64,000 nt of DNA from Streptomyces sp. DSM 15324. GTDB taxonomy: Bacteria > Actinomycetota > Actinomycetes > Streptomycetales > Streptomycetaceae. The position numbers were made by a program, and so were the translations under genes. The stretch covers positions 43,845 through 107,844 of the forward strand of contig NZ_KQ949034.1 of NCBI RefSeq assembly GCF_001514285.1. The letters run 5' to 3'. The notes beneath the pieces were generated by a model that saw nothing but the letters and a program-made list of their open reading frames with translations, did not search any database and was not told the DNA's origin. Below, in pieces: positions 1 through 7,873 of the stretch (position 1 is its first letter; every line of letters starts with the position of its first letter).

Positions 1-502
1 TGACGAGGGCCTCGGCGGCCAGCCGCAGCTCGTCGGGGGCGGTCACGCCGAAGGAGCAGCCGGCGAGGCGCTGGACGTCGACGGGCGTGCCGGTGAACGT
101 CATCGCGGGGTGCAGGGCCAGGGGCAGCGCGCCCGCGCGCAGGGCGGGTTCGAGGACCTGCGCGCCGTAGCGGCCGGAGGTGTGCACCAGGAGCTGTCCG
201 GGCCGTACGGCGCCGGTCTCGGCGAGGCCCTGCACCAGGCCGGGCAGGGTGTCGTCGGGGACGGTGAGCAGCACCAGGTCGGCGTGGCGGAGGACCTCGG
301 CGGGCGGCAGCAGCGGCACGTCGGGCAGCAGCAGCGCGGCCCGCCGCCGGGAGGCGTCGGAGACTCCGGAGACGGCCACCGGGCGGTGTCCGGCGAGCTG
401 GAGGGACGCGGCCAGGGCAGGCCCCACGCGGCCGGCGCCGACGACACCGACGGTGAGCCGCGCGGGGCGGTCCCTGGGGTCTGGTTGTTGAAATGCACTC
501 AC
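1..502 (-). CDS. Rossmann-like/DUF2520 protein, C-terminus missing
   Basis: A leftward gene enters from a GTG at 502 and is still open at the window edge, so only about 167 N-terminal residues are present. The start reads VSAFQQPDPRDRPARLTVG, followed by a dinucleotide-binding GVVGAGRVGPALAASLQ loop and then HADLVLLTVPDDTLPG and VHTSGRYGAQVLEP, typical of NADP-binding proteins of the ketopantoate/pyrroline reductase type carrying a DUF2520 C-terminal half. In Streptomyces this gene usually sits just upstream of panC, so a role near pantothenate synthesis is often assumed but unproven. The family assignment rests on the motifs; the catalytic function is not established. It probably marks the core genome flanking the biosynthetic cluster to the right. 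Confidence 0.8.
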   Translation of the reverse strand, partial: MSAFQQPDPRDRPARLTVGVVGAGRVGPALAASLQLAGHRPVAVSGVSDASRRRAALLLPDVPLLPPAEVLRHADLVLLTVPDDTLPGLVQGLAETGAVRPGQLLVHTSGRYGAQVLEPALRAGALPLALHPAMTFTGTPVDVQRLAGCSFGVTAPDELRLAAEALV

Positions 503-613
503 GCGAGGGCGGCCTTCCCGTTCCAGTCCGCGCGGGGTACCGGACGATTTCTCGTCATGTTAACGCGATTGGGGTTCGGGGCGGCCCGCTCGTCGCGCGG
601 CGGGGCCGGGGCG

Positions 614-3289
614 TCAGCCGGTGAGGGCCCGGATGGTGGGCGTGCGGTAGAGGTCGCGCAGCGGTACGGCGGTGAGTCCGCGGGCGCGCAGGGCGGCGCT
701 GACACGGACGGCGAACAGGGAGTTTCCGCCGAGTTCGAAGAAATCGTCGTCGAGACCGACGGGGGTGCCGAGGACGGATGCCCAGATCTCCTGCAGGGCC
801 TCGGCGAGACCAGTGTCACGTACCGGGTCGGAGGTCCGCGGGGCGGTCGCCGCGGTGGCCGGGGAGCGCAGCGGGGCCGGGAGCCGGTCCGCGTCCAGCT
901 TGCCGTTGGCGGTGAGGGGCAGGGCGTCGAGGGGGGTGACGGTCGCCGGGACCATGTGCTCGGGAAGGATTCCGGCGGCCCGCCTGCGGATGCCCTGCGG
1001 GTCGGCGGCCGGGGGACCCTCGGCGGGTACGACGTAGGCGTCCAGACGGGCCGTGGCCGGGTCGGCGGGGTCCTCGCGGCGCACCACGACGGCCGCGGCG
1101 GTGACGGCGGGGTCCTCCAGGAGCACCGAGCGGATCTCGTCGAGCTCGATGCGGAAGCCCCGGATCTTGACCTGGCTGTCGATCCGGCCGAGGTGTTCGA
1201 GCCGCCCGTCGGGGCGGAGCCGGCCGAGGTCGCCGCTGCGGTACAGCCGGGCGGAGGGCTCTTCGGCGTACGGGTCCGGCAGGAAGCGTTCGTCGGTCAG
1301 CGCGGGCCGGTCGAGGTAGCCGGTGGCGACGCCCGCGCCGCCGACCAGGATCTCGCCGGTGACGCCCGGCGGCACGAGCCGGCCGCGCCCGTCGGTGACG
1401 TACAGGTGCCAGCCGGGCAGGGCGGGGCCGACGCAGCGGGAGCCGGCGAGGGCGAGCGCGCGGGTGACGGTCTGGGCCGTGACGTGCACGGTGGTCTCGG
1501 TGATGCCGAACATGTTGACCGTGCGGCAGGCGGTTTCGGGGTGCCGGTCGAACCAGGGCAGCAGCATGCGGCTGTCCAGGGGTTCGCCGCCGAACACCAC
1601 CAGCCGGACCGGCAGCGCGGCGTGGTCGGTCCGCAGCAGCTGGGAGAAGGCGGACGGGGTCTGGCTGAGCACCGTGACCCCTCGCTCCAGGAGGAGGTCG
1701 CGGAAGTCCTCGGGCTCGCGGCTGACGAAGTACGGCACCACGACCAGCCGCCCGCCGGTCAGCAGGCAGCCCCAGATCTCCCACACCGAGAAGTCGAAGG
1801 CGGCGGAGTGGAAGAGGGTCCAGGTGTCGTCGGGGCCGAGCCGGTAGGTGTCCCGGGTGGCGTCGATCAGGGCGGTCACGTTGCGGTGCGGCACCAGCAC
1901 GCCCTTGGGGCGGCCCGTGGAGCCGGAGGTGTAGATGACGTACGCGGGGTCGTCCGGGGCGGTTTCGGGGAGGGGGGCCGGGGTGGCCTCGGCCAGGTCC
2001 GCGGGCGTCACGAGGACGACCCCGTCCGCGCGCGGGAACGCGGCGAGGCGGGTCACCACGAGGTGCAGCCCGGCGTCCCCGACGGTGTGGGCGAGCCGCT
2101 CGGCCGGGTAGGCGGGGTCGGTCGGCACGTACGCCGCACCCGCCCGGACCACGCCGAGCAGGGTGACCACGAGTTCCGCGGTGCGCTCCAGGCAGACCCC
2201 GACCCGGTCGCCGGGGCGGACGCCGTGGGCCAGCAGCCCGGCGGCGACGCGGGCGGACCGTTCGTCCAGTTCACGGTAGGTGAGGTCGGTGGTGCCGTCG
2301 CAGAGGGCGACGGCGTCGGGGGAGGCGGCGGCGATCCGCGCGAACGCCGCGGGCAGCGTGTCCGGCGCGGAGCGCGGCGTCGCGGCGGGCCGGCCGAGCC
2401 GGGCCACCCGGGAGCGCTCCTCGGCGTCCAGCAGCTCCACGTCCCCGACCGTCGTCTCCGGGGCGAGGGCTGCCTGCCGGCAGACCGTGGCGTAGTGCCG
2501 GGTGAAGCCCTCGGCGACCGCCGTCGAGACATGGCTGTGCCGGTAGTGGCAGGTGAGACGGGTGCCGCCGGAGGGGAGGGGCGAGAAGGCGAAGGTGAGG
2601 GGGAAGGGCGGGGCGAGGCAGGGGAGATGGCCGGCGGGGACCGCGTCGCCGTCGTCGAGGAGCCCCGCGAGCACCGCCCCGGTCACCCGCCGCGGTTCCG
2701 TCCGGGCCAGCTCGCCCAGGGTGGCCGAGTCGGGCAGCTCGTACCGCAGGGGCCCGGTCCGGTCGGTGGCGACCGTCGCCGAGCCGGTCCCGCCGTGGCC
2801 GTCGTAGCGGGCGAGGGTCAGCGCCAGGGCGGGCAGAGCCGGTGCGGTGTGCGGGAAGGGCAGGTCCAGGGCGTAGGTGCCGCAGGTCGTGGCGGACGGG
2901 TCGCCCCCACCCCAGTCGGGGGCGCCGGCCGCGGCCGGGAACGGGGCGCGCCCGGCGTCGGGTCCGGGGCACGGGGTGGGCGGGCGCTCCCCCGTCAGCA
3001 CCTCCGTCAGCCGGCGCAGCCCGGCCCCGTCCAGGCGGTCGCGGTGGGCGACGAGGACCAGGTCCGCCGTGCCGTCGCCGTACCGCAGCAGGACGCAGCG
3101 CACGTCCCGCTCGACCGGGCGGCGCAGTTCGGCCTCACGGCGGCGGACGGCGAGCGGCTCGCCCGGGGCGGCCGGGACGTCGTCCGTCCACAGCCGCCAG
3201 GGGCCCGCCGCGGCCAGCCGGTCCCGCAGTCGTCGTACGTCCGTCCCGGTCACCGGGACACGGACGGCATGGCACTGTGCACCCGGCAC
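614..3289 (-). CDS. NRPS: shortened condensation-like region, adenylation (Thr-like code), PCP
   Basis: Non-ribosomal peptide synthetase of 891 residues. Residues 1-290 resemble a condensation domain but are much shorter than the usual 430, and the HHxxxDG motif is degenerate (HRDRLDG at 82-88, second His replaced by Arg), so peptide-bond catalysis is unlikely. A full adenylation domain follows (about 310-800): YTSGSTGRPKG at 453-463, GITETTVH near 595-602, catalytic Lys797 in NGKLD. My reading of the specificity pocket is D-F-W-S-V-G-M-V-H, close to threonine codes. The PCP carries its phosphopantetheine Ser857 in ELGGNSL. The GTG start at 3289 is preceded by GGGAGG, which makes the short N-terminus real rather than a misread start. 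It is the last gene of the leftward operon, 49 bp after the SDR. It probably activates Thr and passes it to another carrier in trans. Confidence 0.88.
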   Translation of the reverse strand: MPGAQCHAVRVPVTGTDVRRLRDRLAAAGPWRLWTDDVPAAPGEPLAVRRREAELRRPVERDVRCVLLRYGDGTADLVLVAHRDRLDGAGLRRLTEVLTGERPPTPCPGPDAGRAPFPAAAGAPDWGGGDPSATTCGTYALDLPFPHTAPALPALALTLARYDGHGGTGSATVATDRTGPLRYELPDSATLGELARTEPRRVTGAVLAGLLDDGDAVPAGHLPCLAPPFPLTFAFSPLPSGGTRLTCHYRHSHVSTAVAEGFTRHYATVCRQAALAPETTVGDVELLDAEERSRVARLGRPAATPRSAPDTLPAAFARIAAASPDAVALCDGTTDLTYRELDERSARVAAGLLAHGVRPGDRVGVCLERTAELVVTLLGVVRAGAAYVPTDPAYPAERLAHTVGDAGLHLVVTRLAAFPRADGVVLVTPADLAEATPAPLPETAPDDPAYVIYTSGSTGRPKGVLVPHRNVTALIDATRDTYRLGPDDTWTLFHSAAFDFSVWEIWGCLLTGGRLVVVPYFVSREPEDFRDLLLERGVTVLSQTPSAFSQLLRTDHAALPVRLVVFGGEPLDSRMLLPWFDRHPETACRTVNMFGITETTVHVTAQTVTRALALAGSRCVGPALPGWHLYVTDGRGRLVPPGVTGEILVGGAGVATGYLDRPALTDERFLPDPYAEEPSARLYRSGDLGRLRPDGRLEHLGRIDSQVKIRGFRIELDEIRSVLLEDPAVTAAAVVVRREDPADPATARLDAYVVPAEGPPAADPQGIRRRAAGILPEHMVPATVTPLDALPLTANGKLDADRLPAPLRSPATAATAPRTSDPVRDTGLAEALQEIWASVLGTPVGLDDDFFELGGNSLFAVRVSAALRARGLTAVPLRDLYRTPTIRALTG

Positions 3290-3338
3290 GGGTGACCTCC
3301 CCTGATCCTGATCCTGATCCTGTTGCTGCCCGTGGCGT

Positions 3339-4163
3339 TCAGCGCGCGGAGAACCCGCCGTCGACCGTCAGGGTCGTCCCGGTGACCTGCCGTGCGTCGT
3401 CGGAGAGGAGGTGGACGACGGCCGCCGCCACGTCCTCCGGTTCGATGAGCGCGTTCATCGGCTGGGCGGCGACGAACTCCTCCTCGTGCTCGCCCACCGG
3501 TACGTCGAGGGCGCGGGCGATCTCGGCGAGCATCCGCCCCTCGGCGGCCGGGTCGTCGCGGACCGAGCCGGGGCAGACGGCGTTGACCCGGACCTTGCGG
3601 GGGGCGTAGTCGAGGGCCGCCGCCCTGGTGAGCCCGATCAGTCCGTGCTTGGCGGCGACGTACCCGGCGAAGTGCCGGTAGCCGACCAGGCCCGCCGTGG
3701 AGGCGACGTTGACGATGCTGCCCGAGCGGCGGGCGCACATGGCCTTGCCGACGGTACGGATCATCCGCCAGGCACCGGAGAGGTCGACGTCGATCATCAG
3801 CGCCCACTCCTCCTCGCCGATCTCGTGCGCGGGGCGGCCGGAGGGCGCCGCGATGCCCGCGTTGTTGACGACCCCGTCGAGGGCGCCGAACCGGTCCCCG
3901 GCGAGCGCCACCGCCTCCTCGACGGACCGGAGGTCGCGGACGTCGCAGCGGGCGGTCAGCACGGCCGAGCCGGCCTCCCGGCACAGGGCCGCGGTGTGCT
4001 CCAGCTGCCCCTCGGTGCCCAGCGGATACGGCACCCCGGGCAGGTCGCCGCAGATGTCGAGGAGCGCCAGGTCGGCGCCCTCGGCCGCGCACGCCACCGC
4101 GGTGGCCCGCCCGAGCCCGCGGGCCGCCCCGGTGACGACGACGGTCTTCCCTGTCAGACGCAT
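3339..4163 (-). CDS. SDR-family NAD(P)-dependent oxidoreductase
   Basis: Classical short-chain dehydrogenase/reductase of 274 residues. The cofactor loop is TGAARGLG (11-18), the structural motif is NNAG (100-103), and the catalytic set is Ser155, Tyr168 and Lys172 in YVAAK. The ending TVDGGFSAR is typical. The loop between the first beta-alpha units and the long insertion around residue 45 recall the mycofactocin-type SDR group, but that is only an impression. It lies in the biosynthetic operon, 16 bp after the type II thioesterase, with GGGAG before the ATG at 4163. The polyketide synthase here has no ketoreductase, so reduction of its beta-keto product or oxidation of a P450-installed hydroxyl are reasonable roles; the substrate is unknown. 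Confidence 0.87.
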   Translation of the reverse strand: MRLTGKTVVVTGAARGLGRATAVACAAEGADLALLDICGDLPGVPYPLGTEGQLEHTAALCREAGSAVLTARCDVRDLRSVEEAVALAGDRFGALDGVVNNAGIAAPSGRPAHEIGEEEWALMIDVDLSGAWRMIRTVGKAMCARRSGSIVNVASTAGLVGYRHFAGYVAAKHGLIGLTRAAALDYAPRKVRVNAVCPGSVRDDPAAEGRMLAEIARALDVPVGEHEEEFVAAQPMNALIEPEDVAAAVVHLLSDDARQVTGTTLTVDGGFSAR

Positions 4164-4179
4164 GGCCCGCTCCCTCGGC

Positions 4180-4896
4180 TCAGTGCAGGTCGGCGGCGAC
4201 GACGGCCAGCAGCTCCGGCGCCGACGCGGTCAGGTACATGTGGCCGCCGGACAGCTCCACGGACCGGAAGCCGGCGCCCGCGACCTTCTCCCAGGCCGCC
4301 GCCTCCTCACCGCTGACGAGTTCGTCGTGGCTGCCGCGGAGCACGGTGAGCGGGGCGGCCAGCGGCAGGTCGGTGGACGGCGCGTAGTTCTCGTGCATCT
4401 GCACGTCGGCGCGGAGCGTCGGCAGGATCAGCTCGCGCATCTCCGGGTCGTCGAGGGCCTCGTGGCTGTACCCGGCGAACTCGTGGACCCGGGCGAGGAA
4501 GGCGTCGTCGGGCAGGCCGGTGGCGCGGCGGGTGCGCTGTTCGGCGGGGTGCGGGGAGCCGCTGGCGAAGAGGCGGACGAGGGTGGCGTCCCCGGGGTCG
4601 GCGGCGAGACGGTGGGCCAGTTCGTAGGCGAGGACGGCGCCCAGGCTGTGCCCGAACAGGGCGATGCGGCGGGGCAGCGCGGGGTCGGCGTCGAGGGCGG
4701 CGCGCAGGTCGCCGTACAGGCCCTCGACCGCCGTGCGGGCCTCGGTGTGCGGTTCCTCGTCGATACGGCGTTCCCGGCCGGGCAGTTGGAGCGGCAGGAT
4801 CGTCAGGCTGTCGCCCGCGACCCGCTGCCAGGGGCGGAAGAAGGAGGCCCCGGCCCCCGCGAAGGGCAGGCAGACCAGGGTCGTGCGCGCGGTCAT
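4180..4896 (-). CDS. type II thioesterase
   Basis: Stand-alone alpha/beta hydrolase of 238 residues, the normal size for editing thioesterases of NRPS/PKS clusters. It opens with LVCLPFAGAGASFF, has the nucleophile Ser84 in FGHSLGA, an acid in GSHDELV and a late His in GGHMYL. Such enzymes remove wrong or stalled acyl groups from carrier proteins. The ATG at 4896 overlaps the stop of the upstream P450 by 4 bp (ATGA), so the two are translationally coupled. The cluster contains a second enzyme of the same kind at 19450-20280, which is unusual for so small an assembly line; one copy may act in release or transfer rather than editing. Confidence 0.92.
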   Translation of the reverse strand: MTARTTLVCLPFAGAGASFFRPWQRVAGDSLTILPLQLPGRERRIDEEPHTEARTAVEGLYGDLRAALDADPALPRRIALFGHSLGAVLAYELAHRLAADPGDATLVRLFASGSPHPAEQRTRRATGLPDDAFLARVHEFAGYSHEALDDPEMRELILPTLRADVQMHENYAPSTDLPLAAPLTVLRGSHDELVSGEEAAAWEKVAGAGFRSVELSGGHMYLTASAPELLAVVAADLH

Positions 4897-6569
4897 CGGC
4901 CCGCTCCTTCCGGGGCGGCGGCCCGTCGGGCCGTGTAGCGCACCGGCAGTCTTTTCAGGCCCCGGCTGGTGGAGTTGTCGAAGACCCACTCCAGCTCGTG
5001 GTGCGGGACGGCGAGTTCGAGGCCGGACAGGCGGCGCAGCAGGGTCGGGAAGGCGACGGAGCCCTCGACGCGGGAGAGGGGGGCGCCGACGCAGAAGTGG
5101 GCGCCGTGTCCGAAGGCGAAGTGCCGGTTGTTGGCGCGGGTGATGTCGAGGCGGTCGGGGTTCTCGAAGGCCTCGGGGTCGCGGTTGGCGGAGTCCATGA
5201 GGATGTGGACGAAGCCCTCGCGGGGGATCGGGCAGCCGTCGAGTTCCATGTCCTCGGTGGCCACGCGCAGGGTGCCGCGGTAGACGGGCGGTTCGAAGCG
5301 CAGGAACTCCTCGACCGCCGACTCCACCAGCTCGGGCCGGTCGCGCAGGAGCGCGAGCTGGTCGGGGAAGCGGAACAGGGCCTGGAAGCCGTTGCCGATG
5401 AGGTTGGCGGTGGTCTTGTGGCCGGCGATGATCAGCAGGACGAGGGTGGAGACGAGTTCGTCGTTGGTGAAGACGTCCTCCTCGTCGGCGGCCCGCAGCA
5501 GGATGGAGACCAGGTCCTCGCCGAGTCCCTCGGCGCGACGCCGGTCGAGCAGCCCGATCAGGTACTGCTCGATGCTGTCGCTGGCGATCTTCAGCTGCCG
5601 GTTCGACTCCTCGTCCGCGAAGGGGGCGCCGCTCAGCCAGTGGCCCCAGGCGTGCAGGTCGGGCCGGTCCTCGATGGGGACGCCGAGGAATTCGCAGATG
5701 ACCCGCATGGGCAGGGTGAACGCGAACTCCATCAGGTCGATCTCGCCCGACGGGGGCAGCGCGTCGATGAGTTCGTCGGTGATCTCCTGGATGCGGGGCC
5801 GCAGCAGGGCCATCCGGCGCGGCACGAAGGCACGGCTGACCAGCCGGCGCAGCCGGGTGTGCTCGGGCGCGTCCGCGGTGATCATGTTGCGGATGAGGAC
5901 CGGGCTGCTGTCCTTGAGGAGGTCGCGGAACCAGCCGGGCGCGTTGTCCACGGACTTGGACAGTCTCGGGTCGCCGAAGGCCCGGAGCGCGGTGTCGTAC
6001 GCGGAGACCACGTAGGCGTCGCCGCCGGGCGGGTAGTCGATGGCGTGGACCGGGCAACCGGTGGCGCGCAGGCGGGTGTTGGCGGCGTGGGTGGCACCGG
6101 GCGCCGGGTCGGGGCGGGTGAAGAACTCCGGTGGGAGGCGCTCACCGCCGGCCGCGACACCCACGAGCGCGGCGAGGGCGGGGGCCGGGACGGGGGGCGT
6201 GGGAGCCGAGGCGGCGCCCGGCTCCTGCGGACCGTTCACCGGGACTTCGGCGGGTACGCCGGATACGGCGGGCTGCCGGGCGGCTTCGGCGGGTATGCCG
6301 GGCTCGGCGTCGGCGGGTACGGCGGGTTGCCGAGCGGCATCCGCGGATACGCCAGGCTGCCGGACGGCGTCGGCGGGCACGGCGGGCTGCCGGACGGCCT
6401 CCGCGGGCACGGCGGGCTGCCGGACGGCTTCCACGGGCACGGCGGGCTGCCGGACGGCTTCTGCGGGTACGCCGGACACGGCGGGCTGCCGAGCGGCCTC
6501 CGCGGATACGGCGGGCTGCCGGACGGCGTCGGCAGGTACGGCGGGCTGCCGGGCGGCTTCGGCGGGCAT
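4893..6569 (-). CDS. cytochrome P450 with N-terminal decapeptide-repeat extension
   Basis: Bacterial class I P450, 558 residues, about 150 longer than usual. The core begins near residue 130 and has the ADAPEHTRLRR helix, the I-helix AGHKTT, an intact ExxR (EFLR in VEEFLRFEPP) and the haem loop FAFGHGAHFCVG with ligand Cys493. Residues 2 to about 111 are nine near-perfect decapeptides of the type PAEAARQPAV, with two SGV interruptions. The start at 6569 is well supported: AAGGAG lies just upstream and the ATG shares one base with the exporter stop (TGATG). Electrons must come from ferredoxins encoded elsewhere. It probably hydroxylates a carrier-bound or released intermediate. The repeat extension has no function that I recognise. 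Confidence 0.93.
   Translation of the reverse strand: MPAEAARQPAVPADAVRQPAVSAEAARQPAVSGVPAEAVRQPAVPVEAVRQPAVPAEAVRQPAVPADAVRQPGVSADAARQPAVPADAEPGIPAEAARQPAVSGVPAEVPVNGPQEPGAASAPTPPVPAPALAALVGVAAGGERLPPEFFTRPDPAPGATHAANTRLRATGCPVHAIDYPPGGDAYVVSAYDTALRAFGDPRLSKSVDNAPGWFRDLLKDSSPVLIRNMITADAPEHTRLRRLVSRAFVPRRMALLRPRIQEITDELIDALPPSGEIDLMEFAFTLPMRVICEFLGVPIEDRPDLHAWGHWLSGAPFADEESNRQLKIASDSIEQYLIGLLDRRRAEGLGEDLVSILLRAADEEDVFTNDELVSTLVLLIIAGHKTTANLIGNGFQALFRFPDQLALLRDRPELVESAVEEFLRFEPPVYRGTLRVATEDMELDGCPIPREGFVHILMDSANRDPEAFENPDRLDITRANNRHFAFGHGAHFCVGAPLSRVEGSVAFPTLLRRLSGLELAVPHHELEWVFDNSTSRGLKRLPVRYTARRAAAPEGAGR
6236..6569 (-). repeat. 30-bp coding tandem repeat (nine decapeptide units)
   Basis: An in-frame 30-bp periodic repeat encodes the N-terminal arm of the P450. 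Units read PAEAARQPAV, PADAVRQPAV, SAEAARQPAV, PVEAVRQPAV and close variants; two SGV spacers and one partial unit (PADAEPGI) break the array. Variation is concentrated at E/D, A/V and P/S positions while RQP is almost invariant, which suggests a repeated peptide under selection as well as slippage. Confidence 0.95.
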
Positions 6570-7873
6570 CACGTCTCCTTGCTGGTCGGGGCGCCGGACG
6601 TCTGCGCCGTGTCGGTGACGGCGTACTCCTCCGGCGGGGCGAGCTTGCGGATGCGGGGGCTGAGCGTGGGCAGGGCGGCCAGGCCCGAGACGACGCCCAT
6701 GGCCGTGAAGACCGCGGTGGGTCCGGCCAGGTCGAAGAGGGCGCCGACGCCGAACACACCGAGCGGCGCGGCCACCATCGACATGAACATCACGGCGCCG
6801 AGCACCCGGCCCTGGGTCCGGTCGGGAGCCATCGCCGCGAGGTAGGCGAGGAACAGGGCGCTGGTGATGGGCCCGCGCAGGAAGACGCAGGCGACGATGA
6901 CGCCGAGCGGGACGAGCCCGGAGACGTTGGCGAGCAGGACGGCGGCGACCGGGCCGATCCAGGCGGCGGTCAGGAACAGCACCGGCGGCGGCACCCGTCT
7001 GATGATCGGGCTCGCCAGGAGCGAGCCGACCACCCCGCCGATGCCGGCGATGGACAGCAGCAGACCGGTGAAGGTGGCGGAGGCGCCGCGGCTCTCGGCG
7101 GTGGCGATCAGCGCGAGGAAGACCCCGGTGTGGGTGAACGCCATGTTCGAGCCCATGATCCAGACGATCAGCAGCCGCAGGACGGGCTGCCGGGCCAGGA
7201 AGCGGAAACCCTCGGCGGCGTGGCGCTTCTCGCCGGGCCCGGGGTTCTCCACCTTCAGGGGCTTGCGGATGAACAGCAGCAGCGCGGACGACACCAGGAA
7301 CGACAGCGCGGCCGTGAGGAACGGGAAGGCGCGCGCGAGGGCGAACAGCGACCCGCCGGCCGGGGGCCCGCCCATGGTGGCAGCGAAGTACCGGACCTGG
7401 TTCTGCGCGGTGGCCTGGGTCAGCTGCGAGGGCGGCACCAGCTGCTTGATGACGGCGAGTCCGGTCGGGTTGGAGACGCCGAGACAGGCCGCCGAGCCGA
7501 CGGCCACGGCGAGGATGACGAGGGGGTGGGTGTGCCCGGTGGAGACGAGGAGCGCCAGCAGTCCGAGCAGGACGACGCGCACCATGTTGCACACGATCAG
7601 CAGCAGCCGGCGGTCGACCCGGTCGGCGAGGGTGCCGCCGGGGATCGACATCAGGCTGGCGGTGACGAGCTGGGCGGAGCCGACGGCGCCGGCGTAGAAC
7701 GCGGAGCCGCCCGTGGCGAGGATCAGCAGCGGGTAGGCGACCTCGGCGGTCTCCTTGGCCAGCGCGGCGAACGCCTCACTGGTCCACAGCGCCTGGAAGT
7801 CGGCGTTGCGCAGCAGCGGTTTCGGCTCCTCCGGGCGGGCCTGCGCCGCGTCCTCGGTGATCGCGTCAGCCAT
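6569..7873 (-). CDS. MFS efflux transporter
   Basis: Major facilitator of 434 residues with about twelve hydrophobic segments, resembling the EntS-like MFS_3 group often found beside siderophore and antibiotic clusters. Visible marks include the cytoplasmic loop GGTLADRVDRRLLL after the second membrane segment, a long central loop (RKPLKVENPGPGEKRH) and DRTQGRVLGAVMF in the second half. It most likely exports the cluster product and may give self-resistance. The ATG at 7873 has GGAG five bases upstream and overlaps the polyketide synthase stop by 8 bp; an in-frame GTG two codons earlier is possible. Translational coupling on both sides places it firmly in the biosynthetic operon. Confidence 0.9.
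   Translation of the reverse strand: MADAITEDAAQARPEEPKPLLRNADFQALWTSEAFAALAKETAEVAYPLLILATGGSAFYAGAVGSAQLVTASLMSIPGGTLADRVDRRLLLIVCNMVRVVLLGLLALLVSTGHTHPLVILAVAVGSAACLGVSNPTGLAVIKQLVPPSQLTQATAQNQVRYFAATMGGPPAGGSLFALARAFPFLTAALSFLVSSALLLFIRKPLKVENPGPGEKRHAAEGFRFLARQPVLRLLIVWIMGSNMAFTHTGVFLALIATAESRGASATFTGLLLSIAGIGGVVGSLLASPIIRRVPPPVLFLTAAWIGPVAAVLLANVSGLVPLGVIVACVFLRGPITSALFLAYLAAMAPDRTQGRVLGAVMFMSMVAAPLGVFGVGALFDLAGPTAVFTAMGVVSGLAALPTLSPRIRKLAPPEEYAVTDTAQTSGAPTSKET

Noticed and set aside
503..613. Possible att site or tRNA at the left cluster border
   Set aside because: No tRNA-like fold, integrase or repeat shared with the right border at 22456-22480 was seen.
3300..3325. Three AGGATC hexamers between SDR and NRPS genes
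   Set aside because: Too short and only three copies; noted as simple slippage ahead of the ribosome site.
6236..6569. 30-bp periodic repeats resembling a CRISPR array
   Set aside because: Period equals repeat length without spacers, the array is in frame and encodes the start of a P450.
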